Notes under the pieces: generated by a model
Databases searched by the model: none
The model's input: only the letters and a program-made list of their open reading frames with translations
Told to the model about the DNA's origin: nothing
Shown: positions 26,571 to 33,248 of the stretch, in pieces
Layout: every line of letters starts with the position of its first letter
Position numbering within the stretch: position 1 is the first letter of the stretch
Assembly: GCA_900772445.1 (NCBI GenBank)
Contig: CAAHEL010000082.1
Coordinates: 1 to 45,703 of the forward strand
Direction: 5' to 3'
Length of the DNA stretch: 45,703 nt
Origin: Bacilli bacterium
Lineage (GTDB): Bacteria > Bacillota_I > Bacilli_A > RF39 > UBA660
Position numbers and translations under genes: made by a program

Positions 26571-27341
26571 TCACATCATAGTCTTTTTGAAGTTTTCTAT
26601 CGTCTTCATAATACTTTTTTCTTTTTTCTTTCTTAATTCTTCATTTTGTTTTTCTAACTCTTTTTCATCTATTTTTTCCATTGCCATTTTAGTTATCTGA
26701 CTTCTTAAAACATTCTCTGCGGCCCTACTATTACATTCACTCATTCTAAGTTCATAACATATATAAAACGTTACCAAACTCTTTAACATCGTTTCAACAT
26801 CAGTTTCCTTAACAAAATCCTCACCCTCATAGTATTCACTAGAAAACTCAATAGGAAATAATCTTACCTTCTTAAATTCAAACGACGTTGATGAATTATA
26901 GTGATTATAATATAAATTTATTTCACTATAAAGTGATTCCTGTAATCCCTTATCTATTGCCTTTTCTATATCAGAAAACTTTTCATAGAAATGGTCTTTA
27001 CTAACTTTTAATACAACCTTATCATCTGTATAAATTATTTTATTACCTATAATTATTTTATATTCATAAATATCTTGTCTAATTTGCTTAGATATTACTG
27101 AGTTAAAATTACCACAAAAGCCATAATCATTAGCAATATAAATATTTAATTTAGGTTTTGAAACATCAACATTTATAACATTTTTATCTAAAATCATATT
27201 CTTGTTATAAACTATTCTTGCCATTATCTTAGTTATTTCTTCCCCAACATTACGATATTTCTCTGCTTCTTTTCTTGCTTTATCTACTCTTAATAAGGAG
27301 TGGAAATTCATTACCTTTACTACGTTTTTTATCTTACTCAT
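26571..27341 (-). CDS. ATP synthase gamma-like subunit
   Basis: A 256-residue protein matching the layout of F1 gamma: an N-terminal helix (VMNFHSLLRVDKARKEAEKY) for the central shaft, the mid-protein motif DYGFCGNFNSV (the family's GLCGGxN), and a C-terminal helix around SECNSRAAENVLRSQ corresponding to the usual SEhaARMxAMxxA. It is somewhat shorter than usual (about 280-300) and ends in a Lys/Glu-rich stretch. Gamma is the rotating shaft inside the alpha/beta ring. Its place is odd: it comes after beta, epsilon and an unknown membrane protein, instead of between alpha and beta. AAGGGG precedes the ATG. The identification is good, although the sequence is divergent. Confidence 0.8.
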   Translation of the reverse strand: MSKIKNVVKVMNFHSLLRVDKARKEAEKYRNVGEEITKIMARIVYNKNMILDKNVINVDVSKPKLNIYIANDYGFCGNFNSVISKQIRQDIYEYKIIIGNKIIYTDDKVVLKVSKDHFYEKFSDIEKAIDKGLQESLYSEINLYYNHYNSSTSFEFKKVRLFPIEFSSEYYEGEDFVKETDVETMLKSLVTFYICYELRMSECNSRAAENVLRSQITKMAMEKIDEKELEKQNEELRKKKEKSIMKTIENFKKTMM

Positions 27342-27351
27342 AAAATTCCCC

Positions 27352-27882
27352 TTATAAACTATATTTATCTTCTTTTATATGCTTATCTTTTACTATAATA
27401 TTATTTAGGGTCTTAAACATAACATAACTATAAAATAATACTGATAATATTATTACAAATACCAAACATACTATTATAATAGGACTATTATTATCTACAA
27501 TATAATTATATAAATAATTATTTGCTATTATAGTTAAAATACTTATTATTTCATATAATATATTTAATAATCCCTTTGGATAGTTTTTAATTACAATATC
27601 TGATAATATTACTAATATCATAGAAAATATTAATATTATTACATTCAGTTTATTAAAACTAATTAAATTATATATTAAGAACAAATAATTTAAACTAACC
27701 ATAGAAAACGCTAATATTTGACTATTTTTCATTCCCAAAAATAATCCATAAAACTTTATTTTAGCATTATCTACACTATATTTCTTTAATAATATTTTAA
27801 ACGTTATTCCTAATACTAACATAAAGATTAAACCTACAACAAGGAAACTTACTAGGGTATATATTATTTCTATATTCTCCAT
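27352..27882 (-). CDS. Unknown five-helix membrane protein in the ATPase-like operon
   Basis: A 176-residue protein that is almost all membrane. Helices lie at about 8-30, 50-70, 74-94, 102-125 and 134-158. The C-terminus is short, charged and probably cytoplasmic (VKDKHIKEDKYSL). F-type a subunits carry an essential arginine in a membrane helix facing the c ring. This protein has no arginine at all, so it is not a functional a subunit of the known kind. It sits between the epsilon- and gamma-like genes, two bases after the first and ten before the second, with GAGGGATAAT ahead of the ATG. It may hold the complex in the membrane or link it to another machine. No family is recognised. Confidence 0.65.
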   Translation of the reverse strand: MENIEIIYTLVSFLVVGLIFMLVLGITFKILLKKYSVDNAKIKFYGLFLGMKNSQILAFSMVSLNYLFLIYNLISFNKLNVIILIFSMILVILSDIVIKNYPKGLLNILYEIISILTIIANNYLYNYIVDNNSPIIIVCLVFVIILSVLFYSYVMFKTLNNIIVKDKHIKEDKYSL

Positions 27883-27883
27883 A

Positions 27884-28141
27884 TTATCCCTCTTTTATCA
27901 TTAAATTAAAGACATTATTACTATTCATATAGAACGCTTTAATATTCTTTAAATTTATTTCTTCTTTATCACTTTTAATATCAACATTTCCATCAATTTC
28001 CCCAATTATTGGTAGGTAATCTTTCATAATCAATAAATTATAATCTTTACTAGTTATTCTTACTATTTTTACATCTTTGTATTCTACTAATCCTTCAAGG
28101 TTAAATACTCTTACTAACATTTCCTTATTTTCATTTTCCAT
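27884..28141 (-). CDS. ATP synthase epsilon-like subunit, beta-domain only
   Basis: An 85-residue protein resembling the N-terminal beta-sandwich of F1 epsilon, the part that sits at the foot of the gamma shaft. It shows the family order: an N-terminal strand LVRVFNLEGLVEY, then VKIVRITSKDYNLLIMKDYLPIIG (in place of the usual G.iGIl.gHaPl segment), and GNVDIKSDKE. The C-terminal helical hairpin that regulates many F1 enzymes is absent. The gene overlaps beta by 11 bp, the usual beta-epsilon pairing. Similarity is weak and the call leans on gene order and length. Confidence 0.65.
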   Translation of the reverse strand: MENENKEMLVRVFNLEGLVEYKDVKIVRITSKDYNLLIMKDYLPIIGEIDGNVDIKSDKEEINLKNIKAFYMNSNNVFNLMIKEG

Positions 28142-29486
28142 TGAATTTACCTATATATCTAAATTTTATTTCATCAACATCATCATATGTTCCCTTTAAA
28201 ATGTTTTCTACATCATCTAGAACATCTTTAATATCAACAAATTCACCTTTTATATTAGTATATGGTTCTGCAACAAACATCGGTTGTGAGAAATAGTATC
28301 TTAATTTTCTTGAACGATAGAATATCAATTTATCTTCCTCAGATAATTCTTCAATACCTAATATTGCTATTATTTCTTCAAGTTCTTGGTATCTTGTTAG
28401 GTATCTTAACACTTCTTCAACTAAATGGAAATGTCTTTCTCCAATTTTTTCAACATCAACTAGTTTAGAAGTTGATTTAAATACATCTATGGCAGGATAT
28501 AATCCTAATTCAGCAATTTTTCTGTCTAGTACAATTTGCCCGTCCATATATGAAATTATAGTTTGTACTGCTTCATCAGTAAAATCATCTGCTGGAATAT
28601 ATATTGCTTGGAAAGAAGTAATTGACCCCTTATCAGTAGAACTAATTCTTTCTTCAATACTACTTATATCTAATGCCATATCAGCAGGATAACCATTACC
28701 TATTAACATTTGTTTTAATTCCGTAGCAATTTCTGCTTTTGCTTGAACGAAACGATAAATATTATCTATAAATATTAATACATCTTGATGTTTTACATCT
28801 CTTAAATATTCAGCAGCAGTTAATCCCGTATAAATAGATTTACTTCTTGATACAGGATTATCACCCATTTGTCCGAAAACCATACTCATTTTATCAAGTA
28901 AGTTTGATTCACCCATTTCTAGGTATAATTCCTTTCCTTCCCTAGAACGTTCTCCAACTCCACAGAATATTGCATTAGCATTTAATGAACTATAAACATT
29001 ATGAATTAATTCCTTTATTAATACTGATTTACCTACTCCAGCACCACCAAGTAATCCCATTTTAAATCCTTTTTGTAATGGAGCAAAGAAATCTATTACC
29101 TTTATTCCAGTCCATAATATATCAATATTTACATTTATATCTTTTATATCTACTGTATCATTATATATTTGCTTTTTTTCTACACTTTCTAGTGGTTTCT
29201 TATCTATAACCCCACCATAAGAATTGAATAATCTTCCTAGCATCTTTTCAGAGTATTCCATTTCTAATGATGAAGAATATTTTATAACTTCAGCACCTTT
29301 TTTTAATCTACGAGTAGTATCTAGACTAATACAAGTAGCACTAATATTATTAATTTCTACGACTTCAAAAAAGTATGTGTCGTCTTTTTGGTCTACTTTT
29401 AAGATATCTCCAATACTTACATCAGTGTTACTTAATATTACTTCAACACTAATATCAAATATCGAAATTACTTTACCTACTACCAT
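28131..29486 (-). CDS. ATP synthase beta-like catalytic subunit
   Basis: About 451 residues. The catalytic core is intact: Walker A GGAGVGKSV at about 147-155, the catalytic-glutamate loop GVGERSREG at about 177-185, GQMGDNP, TGLTAAEYLRD, Walker B VLIFIDNIYRF at about 236-246, IPADDFTD and EELSEED (the DELSEED lever that pushes gamma). The segment that normally reads MPSAVGYQPTL is changed to MLIGNGYPADMAL. I chose the ATG at 29486, with GAGGTG ahead of it, over the in-frame GTG three codons earlier. It should hydrolyse or make ATP as the catalytic member of an alpha3beta3 ring. It follows alpha directly, without gamma between them. Confidence 0.9.
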   Translation of the reverse strand: MVVGKVISIFDISVEVILSNTDVSIGDILKVDQKDDTYFFEVVEINNISATCISLDTTRRLKKGAEVIKYSSSLEMEYSEKMLGRLFNSYGGVIDKKPLESVEKKQIYNDTVDIKDINVNIDILWTGIKVIDFFAPLQKGFKMGLLGGAGVGKSVLIKELIHNVYSSLNANAIFCGVGERSREGKELYLEMGESNLLDKMSMVFGQMGDNPVSRSKSIYTGLTAAEYLRDVKHQDVLIFIDNIYRFVQAKAEIATELKQMLIGNGYPADMALDISSIEERISSTDKGSITSFQAIYIPADDFTDEAVQTIISYMDGQIVLDRKIAELGLYPAIDVFKSTSKLVDVEKIGERHFHLVEEVLRYLTRYQELEEIIAILGIEELSEEDKLIFYRSRKLRYYFSQPMFVAEPYTNIKGEFVDIKDVLDDVENILKGTYDDVDEIKFRYIGKFNGK

Positions 29487-29497
29487 ATTATTCACCT

Positions 29498-30976
29498 CTA
29501 CTCTTTATTTTCTTTTTTATCTTTTTTCTTATCTTTTTTATTTTCTTCTTTGTTTTCTTCTTTAGTAACAGGTTCTTCCTTTACCTCTTGTTGAAGTTCT
29601 TCAGAAGTCTCTTCTTGTTTCTTTAATTTTTGTTCTTCTCTTTCCTTTTCCTTTTGTCTTACTTCTTCTAAAAAAGCATAAGAATTTATCATTTCTTCTT
29701 TTGTTCTTGGACTATACTTATATTGTTTTAATGTATCTAATATTCTCTTACCATTTTTTAATCTATCTTGTAATTCTTCACTCATTTCATCAGTATTAGC
29801 AAGTTCATATACACTACGAACATCTAGATATGATAATAATCTACTTCTTACATCACTACCCATTTTTTTCATTTCAGGTGATTGAACGTTACCACCTAAA
29901 CGAGATACAGATAACCCATAATTTATCGCAGGTTTTTCACCTTTAGAAAAGTTCTTTGTTGATAAAACCAATTGCCCGTCAGTTATAGATATTATATTAG
30001 TAGAAATATAGTCAGTTATATCCCCTGCTTTAGTTTCTACTACTGGTAAAATCGTCACTGAACCGCCATCAATATGTTGACAACCTCTTTCTAGTAACCT
30101 TGAATGAGTAAAGAAGATATCAGATGGATAAGCATCTCTACCTGGTGTCTTTCTACTATTTAAACTTATTTGTCTATAAATATCAGCGTGCTTTTTCAAA
30201 TCATCTAAACATACTAAAACATCATACTTTTGTAACATAAAACTTTCAGCAATTGATACTGCTGCATAAGGTGTTAAATAAGTTCTAGTAGGTAATTCAT
30301 CATGAAATGAAGCAATTATTATAGTATAACTTGCTGCACCCCTTTTAGTTAATTCATAATAAATATCTTTTACTTCCTTTTTAGTTTTTCCTAAAGCAAC
30401 ATAAATACAAAGAACATTCTTATCCTTTTGATTTACAATAGCATCTAAACATAATTGAGTTTTTCCAGTTTTTTTATCTCCAATAATTAATTGTCTTTGA
30501 CCTTTACCAATTGGGTATATCAAATCTATTCCTGTTATACCTGTTAAAAATTCTCTTTTTACAAGTCCCCTATCCATAATAGATACTTGTGGACCTTCAA
30601 TTGGTAATTCTATTAATTTATCAAATCTTTTCCCAGCAATTAAATCATTACCAAAAATATCAATTACTTTACCTACAGAATCTAAACTAAATAAACATTT
30701 AAATTCCTTTTTTAATCCATATACTAAATCTCCAGTTTTAATTTCCCCATTTACTTCAACTAAAGATATTAAAACCTTATTTGATAAAATTGATAATACA
30801 TAACCCCTAGCAATATTATTTATATTTACTTCCTCATAAAAACTAATATCATTTAGTCCACTTGCTTCGATAATATAATTACTTACCTTAATTACTTTAC
30901 CTGTGGAATAAATATTGTCTCCCTCTTTTATTTCTTTTATTTTATTATCTATTTTTTCATCCCAATTATTCTTCAT
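29498..30976 (-). CDS. ATP synthase alpha-like subunit with charged tail
   Basis: About 492 residues. The nucleotide-binding loop GDKKTGKTQL is at about residue 170, DDLKKHADIYRQISL carries the Walker B region, PGRDAYPSDIFFTHSRLLER is the family's most conserved block, and INYGLSVSRLGG contains the arginine finger. The last 50 residues are an extra Lys/Glu-rich tail (EENKEENKKDKKKDKKENKE), which is not normal for alpha and may be a flexible binding arm. The start is the ATG at 30976 with GAAGGGAATG ahead of it; the frame extends six codons further without a ribosome site. It begins just behind the stop of the b/delta-like gene. Confidence 0.9.
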   Translation of the reverse strand: MKNNWDEKIDNKIKEIKEGDNIYSTGKVIKVSNYIIEASGLNDISFYEEVNINNIARGYVLSILSNKVLISLVEVNGEIKTGDLVYGLKKEFKCLFSLDSVGKVIDIFGNDLIAGKRFDKLIELPIEGPQVSIMDRGLVKREFLTGITGIDLIYPIGKGQRQLIIGDKKTGKTQLCLDAIVNQKDKNVLCIYVALGKTKKEVKDIYYELTKRGAASYTIIIASFHDELPTRTYLTPYAAVSIAESFMLQKYDVLVCLDDLKKHADIYRQISLNSRKTPGRDAYPSDIFFTHSRLLERGCQHIDGGSVTILPVVETKAGDITDYISTNIISITDGQLVLSTKNFSKGEKPAINYGLSVSRLGGNVQSPEMKKMGSDVRSRLLSYLDVRSVYELANTDEMSEELQDRLKNGKRILDTLKQYKYSPRTKEEMINSYAFLEEVRQKEKEREEQKLKKQEETSEELQQEVKEEPVTKEENKEENKKDKKKDKKENKE

Positions 30977-30977
30977 A

Positions 30978-31742
30978 TTATACATTCCCTTCACTTAAAC
31001 TAAAGTCATATACTTTGTCTCTGTAAACTATTTTTATTCCACTATATATATCATCTGAAACAACAGTTTTAATATACTTACTTAAATAATCGTAATTTTC
31101 TTTTTTATTTGATACATAAACAGTTATATTTGGATTATTTAATTCTACTAATCTATCTAAATAATCTATAAAATCTTCGACTAAAAATGTACCATTTAAA
31201 TCCTTGAAGAGTTGATAAATACTGTATTCATCTTTGGTTAAAAATTCTTTCATAAAATCATCTAAATCTATATCTAATATTGTTTTAACTTTATAGATTA
31301 TTTCACTAGTAAATTTATTTTTTAAATTTATACAAAACTCATATTTATTTACATTTTTTACACACAATAAAAATTCTTTGATTAATTTCTCGTGATCAAA
31401 ATCAAATTTTTCTTCAATTAATTTATTAATTCTTAAAATATCTTTATTTTGATACTCTGCTGAATTAAATAAATCAATTATATTATAGTCAAAATCATAA
31501 CCATCTTTTTTAAATACGTTTTCTTCACTATTTAACCCTTTTTTTCTATCTTTTAATAATTCATTAATTTCTTTTAATCTTTGTTCTTTTTCATCAATTA
31601 AACTATCATACGCTTGTAACTTATCAACAAAGTATGTTTTTGTTTGCGCGTTTACAACATTTACAGTTTTCTTTAATATCAAAAACATTATGAAAACTAG
31701 CAATGCAATAATTATACACGCTAAAATCAATACCGCTGTCAT
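30978..31742 (-). CDS. ATP synthase b/delta-like stalk protein
   Basis: A 254-residue protein. One N-terminal membrane helix (about 3-25, VLILACIIIALLVFIMFLIL) is followed by a helical, coiled-coil stretch (YDSLIDEKEQRLKEINELLK) as in subunit b. The C-terminal half contains helices and then strands ending GIKIVYRDKVYDFSLSEG, which resemble the C-terminal domain of delta. It therefore looks like a b-delta fusion forming a complete peripheral stalk that holds the alpha/beta head still. Such fusions are known in some actinobacteria, although there in a different form. Similarity is weak; the call rests on topology, the C-terminal motif and place between c-like and alpha. It starts one base after the c-like stop. 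Confidence 0.65.
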   Translation of the reverse strand: MTAVLILACIIIALLVFIMFLILKKTVNVVNAQTKTYFVDKLQAYDSLIDEKEQRLKEINELLKDRKKGLNSEENVFKKDGYDFDYNIIDLFNSAEYQNKDILRINKLIEEKFDFDHEKLIKEFLLCVKNVNKYEFCINLKNKFTSEIIYKVKTILDIDLDDFMKEFLTKDEYSIYQLFKDLNGTFLVEDFIDYLDRLVELNNPNITVYVSNKKENYDYLSKYIKTVVSDDIYSGIKIVYRDKVYDFSLSEGNV

Positions 31743-31743
31743 C

Positions 31744-31989
31744 TTATGCCACTAATGGGTTAAAGAATAGTAGTAAGAAACAAAATGCAAATAAGAATAA
31801 TAAGAATGCAGATGTTATAATTAAAATTGTCATAACAGAATGAACTACATCATTTTTAGTTTCTGGATTTCTTCCTACTGCTTCGGCAACTCTACTTCCT
31901 AGTATACCTACTCCAATACCTAATCCTAAAAATGATAATCCAATCATAATTCCAATTGAGATTGCTGTTGCACTTAAAACACTTTCCAT
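31744..31989 (-). CDS. ATP synthase c-like subunit lacking the ion-binding carboxylate
   Basis: An 81-residue hairpin of two membrane helices. The first (about 8-31) has the glycine-rich ring-packing motif LGLGIGVGILGS. The polar loop AEAVGRNPE corresponds to the family's conserved GxARxPE/D. The second (about 51-76) is SVMTILIITSAFLLFLFAFC and contains no Asp or Glu. Counting from the conserved Pro, the place of E. coli Asp61 is Ser60. The protein could still form a ring, but the group that carries H+ or Na+ is missing. It is the first gene of the operon, with GGGAGGAATATA ahead of the ATG and a perfect promoter. The family call is good; loss of ion transport is inferred. Confidence 0.85.
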   Translation of the reverse strand: MESVLSATAISIGIMIGLSFLGLGIGVGILGSRVAEAVGRNPETKNDVVHSVMTILIITSAFLLFLFAFCFLLLFFNPLVA

Positions 31990-32024
31990 TATATTCCTCC
32001 CTAGACTTCTCTATCTTTAATAAA

Positions 32025-32053
32025 ATTATAGCATTTATTAATTATGGTGTCAA
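32025..32053 (-). promoter_or_regulatory. Strong promoter of the ATPase-like operon
   Basis: TTGACA-N17-TATAAT on the minus strand, perfect in both hexamers and spacing, 35 bases before the ATG of the c-like gene. It implies strong vegetative transcription. Confidence 0.85.
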
Positions 32054-32085
32054 TTGAAATATTTAAAAAATCATGATATTTAAAT

Positions 32086-32110
32086 TTAAAAAAATACCTT
32101 TTCAGGTATT
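32086..32110 (-). terminator. Terminator of the cotJ operon
   Basis: A 7-bp stem AATACCT/AGGTATT with a four-base loop, followed on the minus strand by TTTTTAAATTT just after cotJC. Confidence 0.8.
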
Positions 32111-32113
32111 ATC

Positions 32114-32680
32114 TTATTTTTGTCCGTATCCTTTTTTCTTGTATTCTTCATATAGTTCACTAAATCTATTAAAGTGTATTACTTCTCTTTGTCTTAAATA
32201 TAGAAGTGGTCCAATTACATCAGGGTCATTTGTTAAATCTATTAAGTTTTCATATACTGCTCTTGCCTTTTGTTCTGCTGCCATATCTTCAGAAATATCA
32301 GCAAGTGCATCTCCAGTTGAAGCAAAATATGCTACCGTATAAGGTACACCATTAGCATCTGTTGGATATAATGCTCTTCCGTGTTCTGCATAATGAGTAT
32401 CAAGTCCAGCTTGCCTTAACTCATCTAAAGTTGCCCCTTTCATAAGTTGATATATCATCGCAGAAATCATTTCAACGTGTGCCAATTCTTCAGTACCAAT
32501 ATCAGTAAGTAATGCTTTACCCTTATCATCTGGCATAGTATATCTTTGATTTAAATATCTCCAAGCAGCGGCAAGTTCACCATTTGCACCACCATATTGA
32601 GTAACAAGATACTTTGCCATTCTTAAATCTTTTTTCTTAATATCAATTGGATATTGTAATGTTTTTTCAAATTTCCACAT
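32114..32680 (-). CDS. cotJC: CotJC spore coat protein, manganese-catalase family
   Basis: A 188-residue protein of the dimanganese catalase family. Recognisable parts are the N-terminal YPIDIKKKDLRMAKYLVTQY, the segment GGANGELAAAWRYLNQRYTM with a metal-ligand glutamate, and IGTEELAHVEM with further ligands (Glu and His). EDMAAEQKARAVYENL and REVIHFNRF lie near the end. In B. subtilis CotJC is laid down in the inner spore coat together with CotJA and may protect it from peroxide. It overlaps the upstream gene by one base, so the two are coupled. Length and motifs are normal. Confidence 0.92.
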   Translation of the reverse strand: MWKFEKTLQYPIDIKKKDLRMAKYLVTQYGGANGELAAAWRYLNQRYTMPDDKGKALLTDIGTEELAHVEMISAMIYQLMKGATLDELRQAGLDTHYAEHGRALYPTDANGVPYTVAYFASTGDALADISEDMAAEQKARAVYENLIDLTNDPDVIGPLLYLRQREVIHFNRFSELYEEYKKKGYGQK

Positions 32681-33159
32681 TATTTTTCACCTTCCCAAGG
32701 CCAAGGACTATTAATCCAAGTCCAGTTATTATTTTCTAAAGCACTACTATTTAAATCCAATGGTCCATATTTTTTTTCGTATTGATTACAAAGATTATTC
32801 TTTATTTTCCTATATTCATTATATAAACTAATATAAGAGGCATTATTTGGATGTAAATCTAAATATAAATCTAAATCATTCATAGCAAATCCATAACTTA
32901 AAATTTGATTTAATAATTTTTGCCTTTCTGTTGTAGCCTTTAATCTTTCAGGTTGGTAATTCTTATATGGAATATATTGATTTTTAAATAAATTACCTTT
33001 AGTTAATCCTTCATTTGGATCTAATAATTCATTATTAACACTTGGAGTTGCAAAAGTATTAATAAAATTATTATTTGCTTGTGGCATTCCATTACTATAA
33101 TCTGGAACATTTCCGGTCATATAATTCATATAACCATAATAATCATTATAATTATTCAT
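32680..33159 (-). CDS. CotJA-CotJB fusion spore coat protein
   Basis: A 159-residue protein. Residues 1-45 are Asn/Tyr-rich. Residues about 46-70 (DPNEGLTKGNLFKNQYIPYK) fit the core of CotJA, which has the pattern L..GTLF..LY.PY. The rest fits CotJB: LLNQILSYGFAMNDLDLYLD, then LHPNNASYISLYNEY, YEKKYGPLDLNS, and the ending WTWINSPWPWEG. In B. subtilis cotJA, cotJB and cotJC are separate genes of one operon. Here the first two appear joined in one frame without a stop. A sigma-E-like promoter precedes it, and AGGTGATGAGAAA precedes the ATG. The CotJB part is firm; the CotJA part is a short match. Confidence 0.8.
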   Translation of the reverse strand: MNNYNDYYGYMNYMTGNVPDYSNGMPQANNNFINTFATPSVNNELLDPNEGLTKGNLFKNQYIPYKNYQPERLKATTERQKLLNQILSYGFAMNDLDLYLDLHPNNASYISLYNEYRKIKNNLCNQYEKKYGPLDLNSSALENNNWTWINSPWPWEGEK

Positions 33160-33177
33160 TTTCTCATCACCTAGAAT

Positions 33178-33207
33178 ATAGTATGATTTAATTATATTTT
33201 TGTATGG
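33178..33207 (-). promoter_or_regulatory. Sigma-E-like promoter of the cotJ operon
   Basis: CCATACA, 15 bases, then CATACTAT on the minus strand, 18 bases ahead of the ATG. It is close to the B. subtilis sigma-E pattern (ATA in the -35, CATACAnT at -10). B. subtilis cotJ is known to be sigma-E dependent. Confidence 0.5.
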
Positions 33208-33220
33208 GTTAATAACTAAT

Positions 33221-33248
33221 TAAAAAAAACTTGACTAATTGCCAAGTT
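33221..33248 (-). terminator. Terminator of typA
   Basis: A 6-bp stem AACTTG/CAAGTT with a nine-base loop, followed by TTTTTTAATTAG on the minus strand. It overlaps the last codons of typA. Confidence 0.75.

Noticed and set aside
27352..27882. Divergent ATP synthase a subunit
   Set aside because: It is smaller than a subunits and contains no arginine, so the essential residue facing the c ring is missing.
26571..31989. Ordinary proton-translocating ATP synthase operon
   Set aside because: No a subunit is present, c has no acidic residue in its second helix, and the gene order and extra membrane protein are not those of atp operons.
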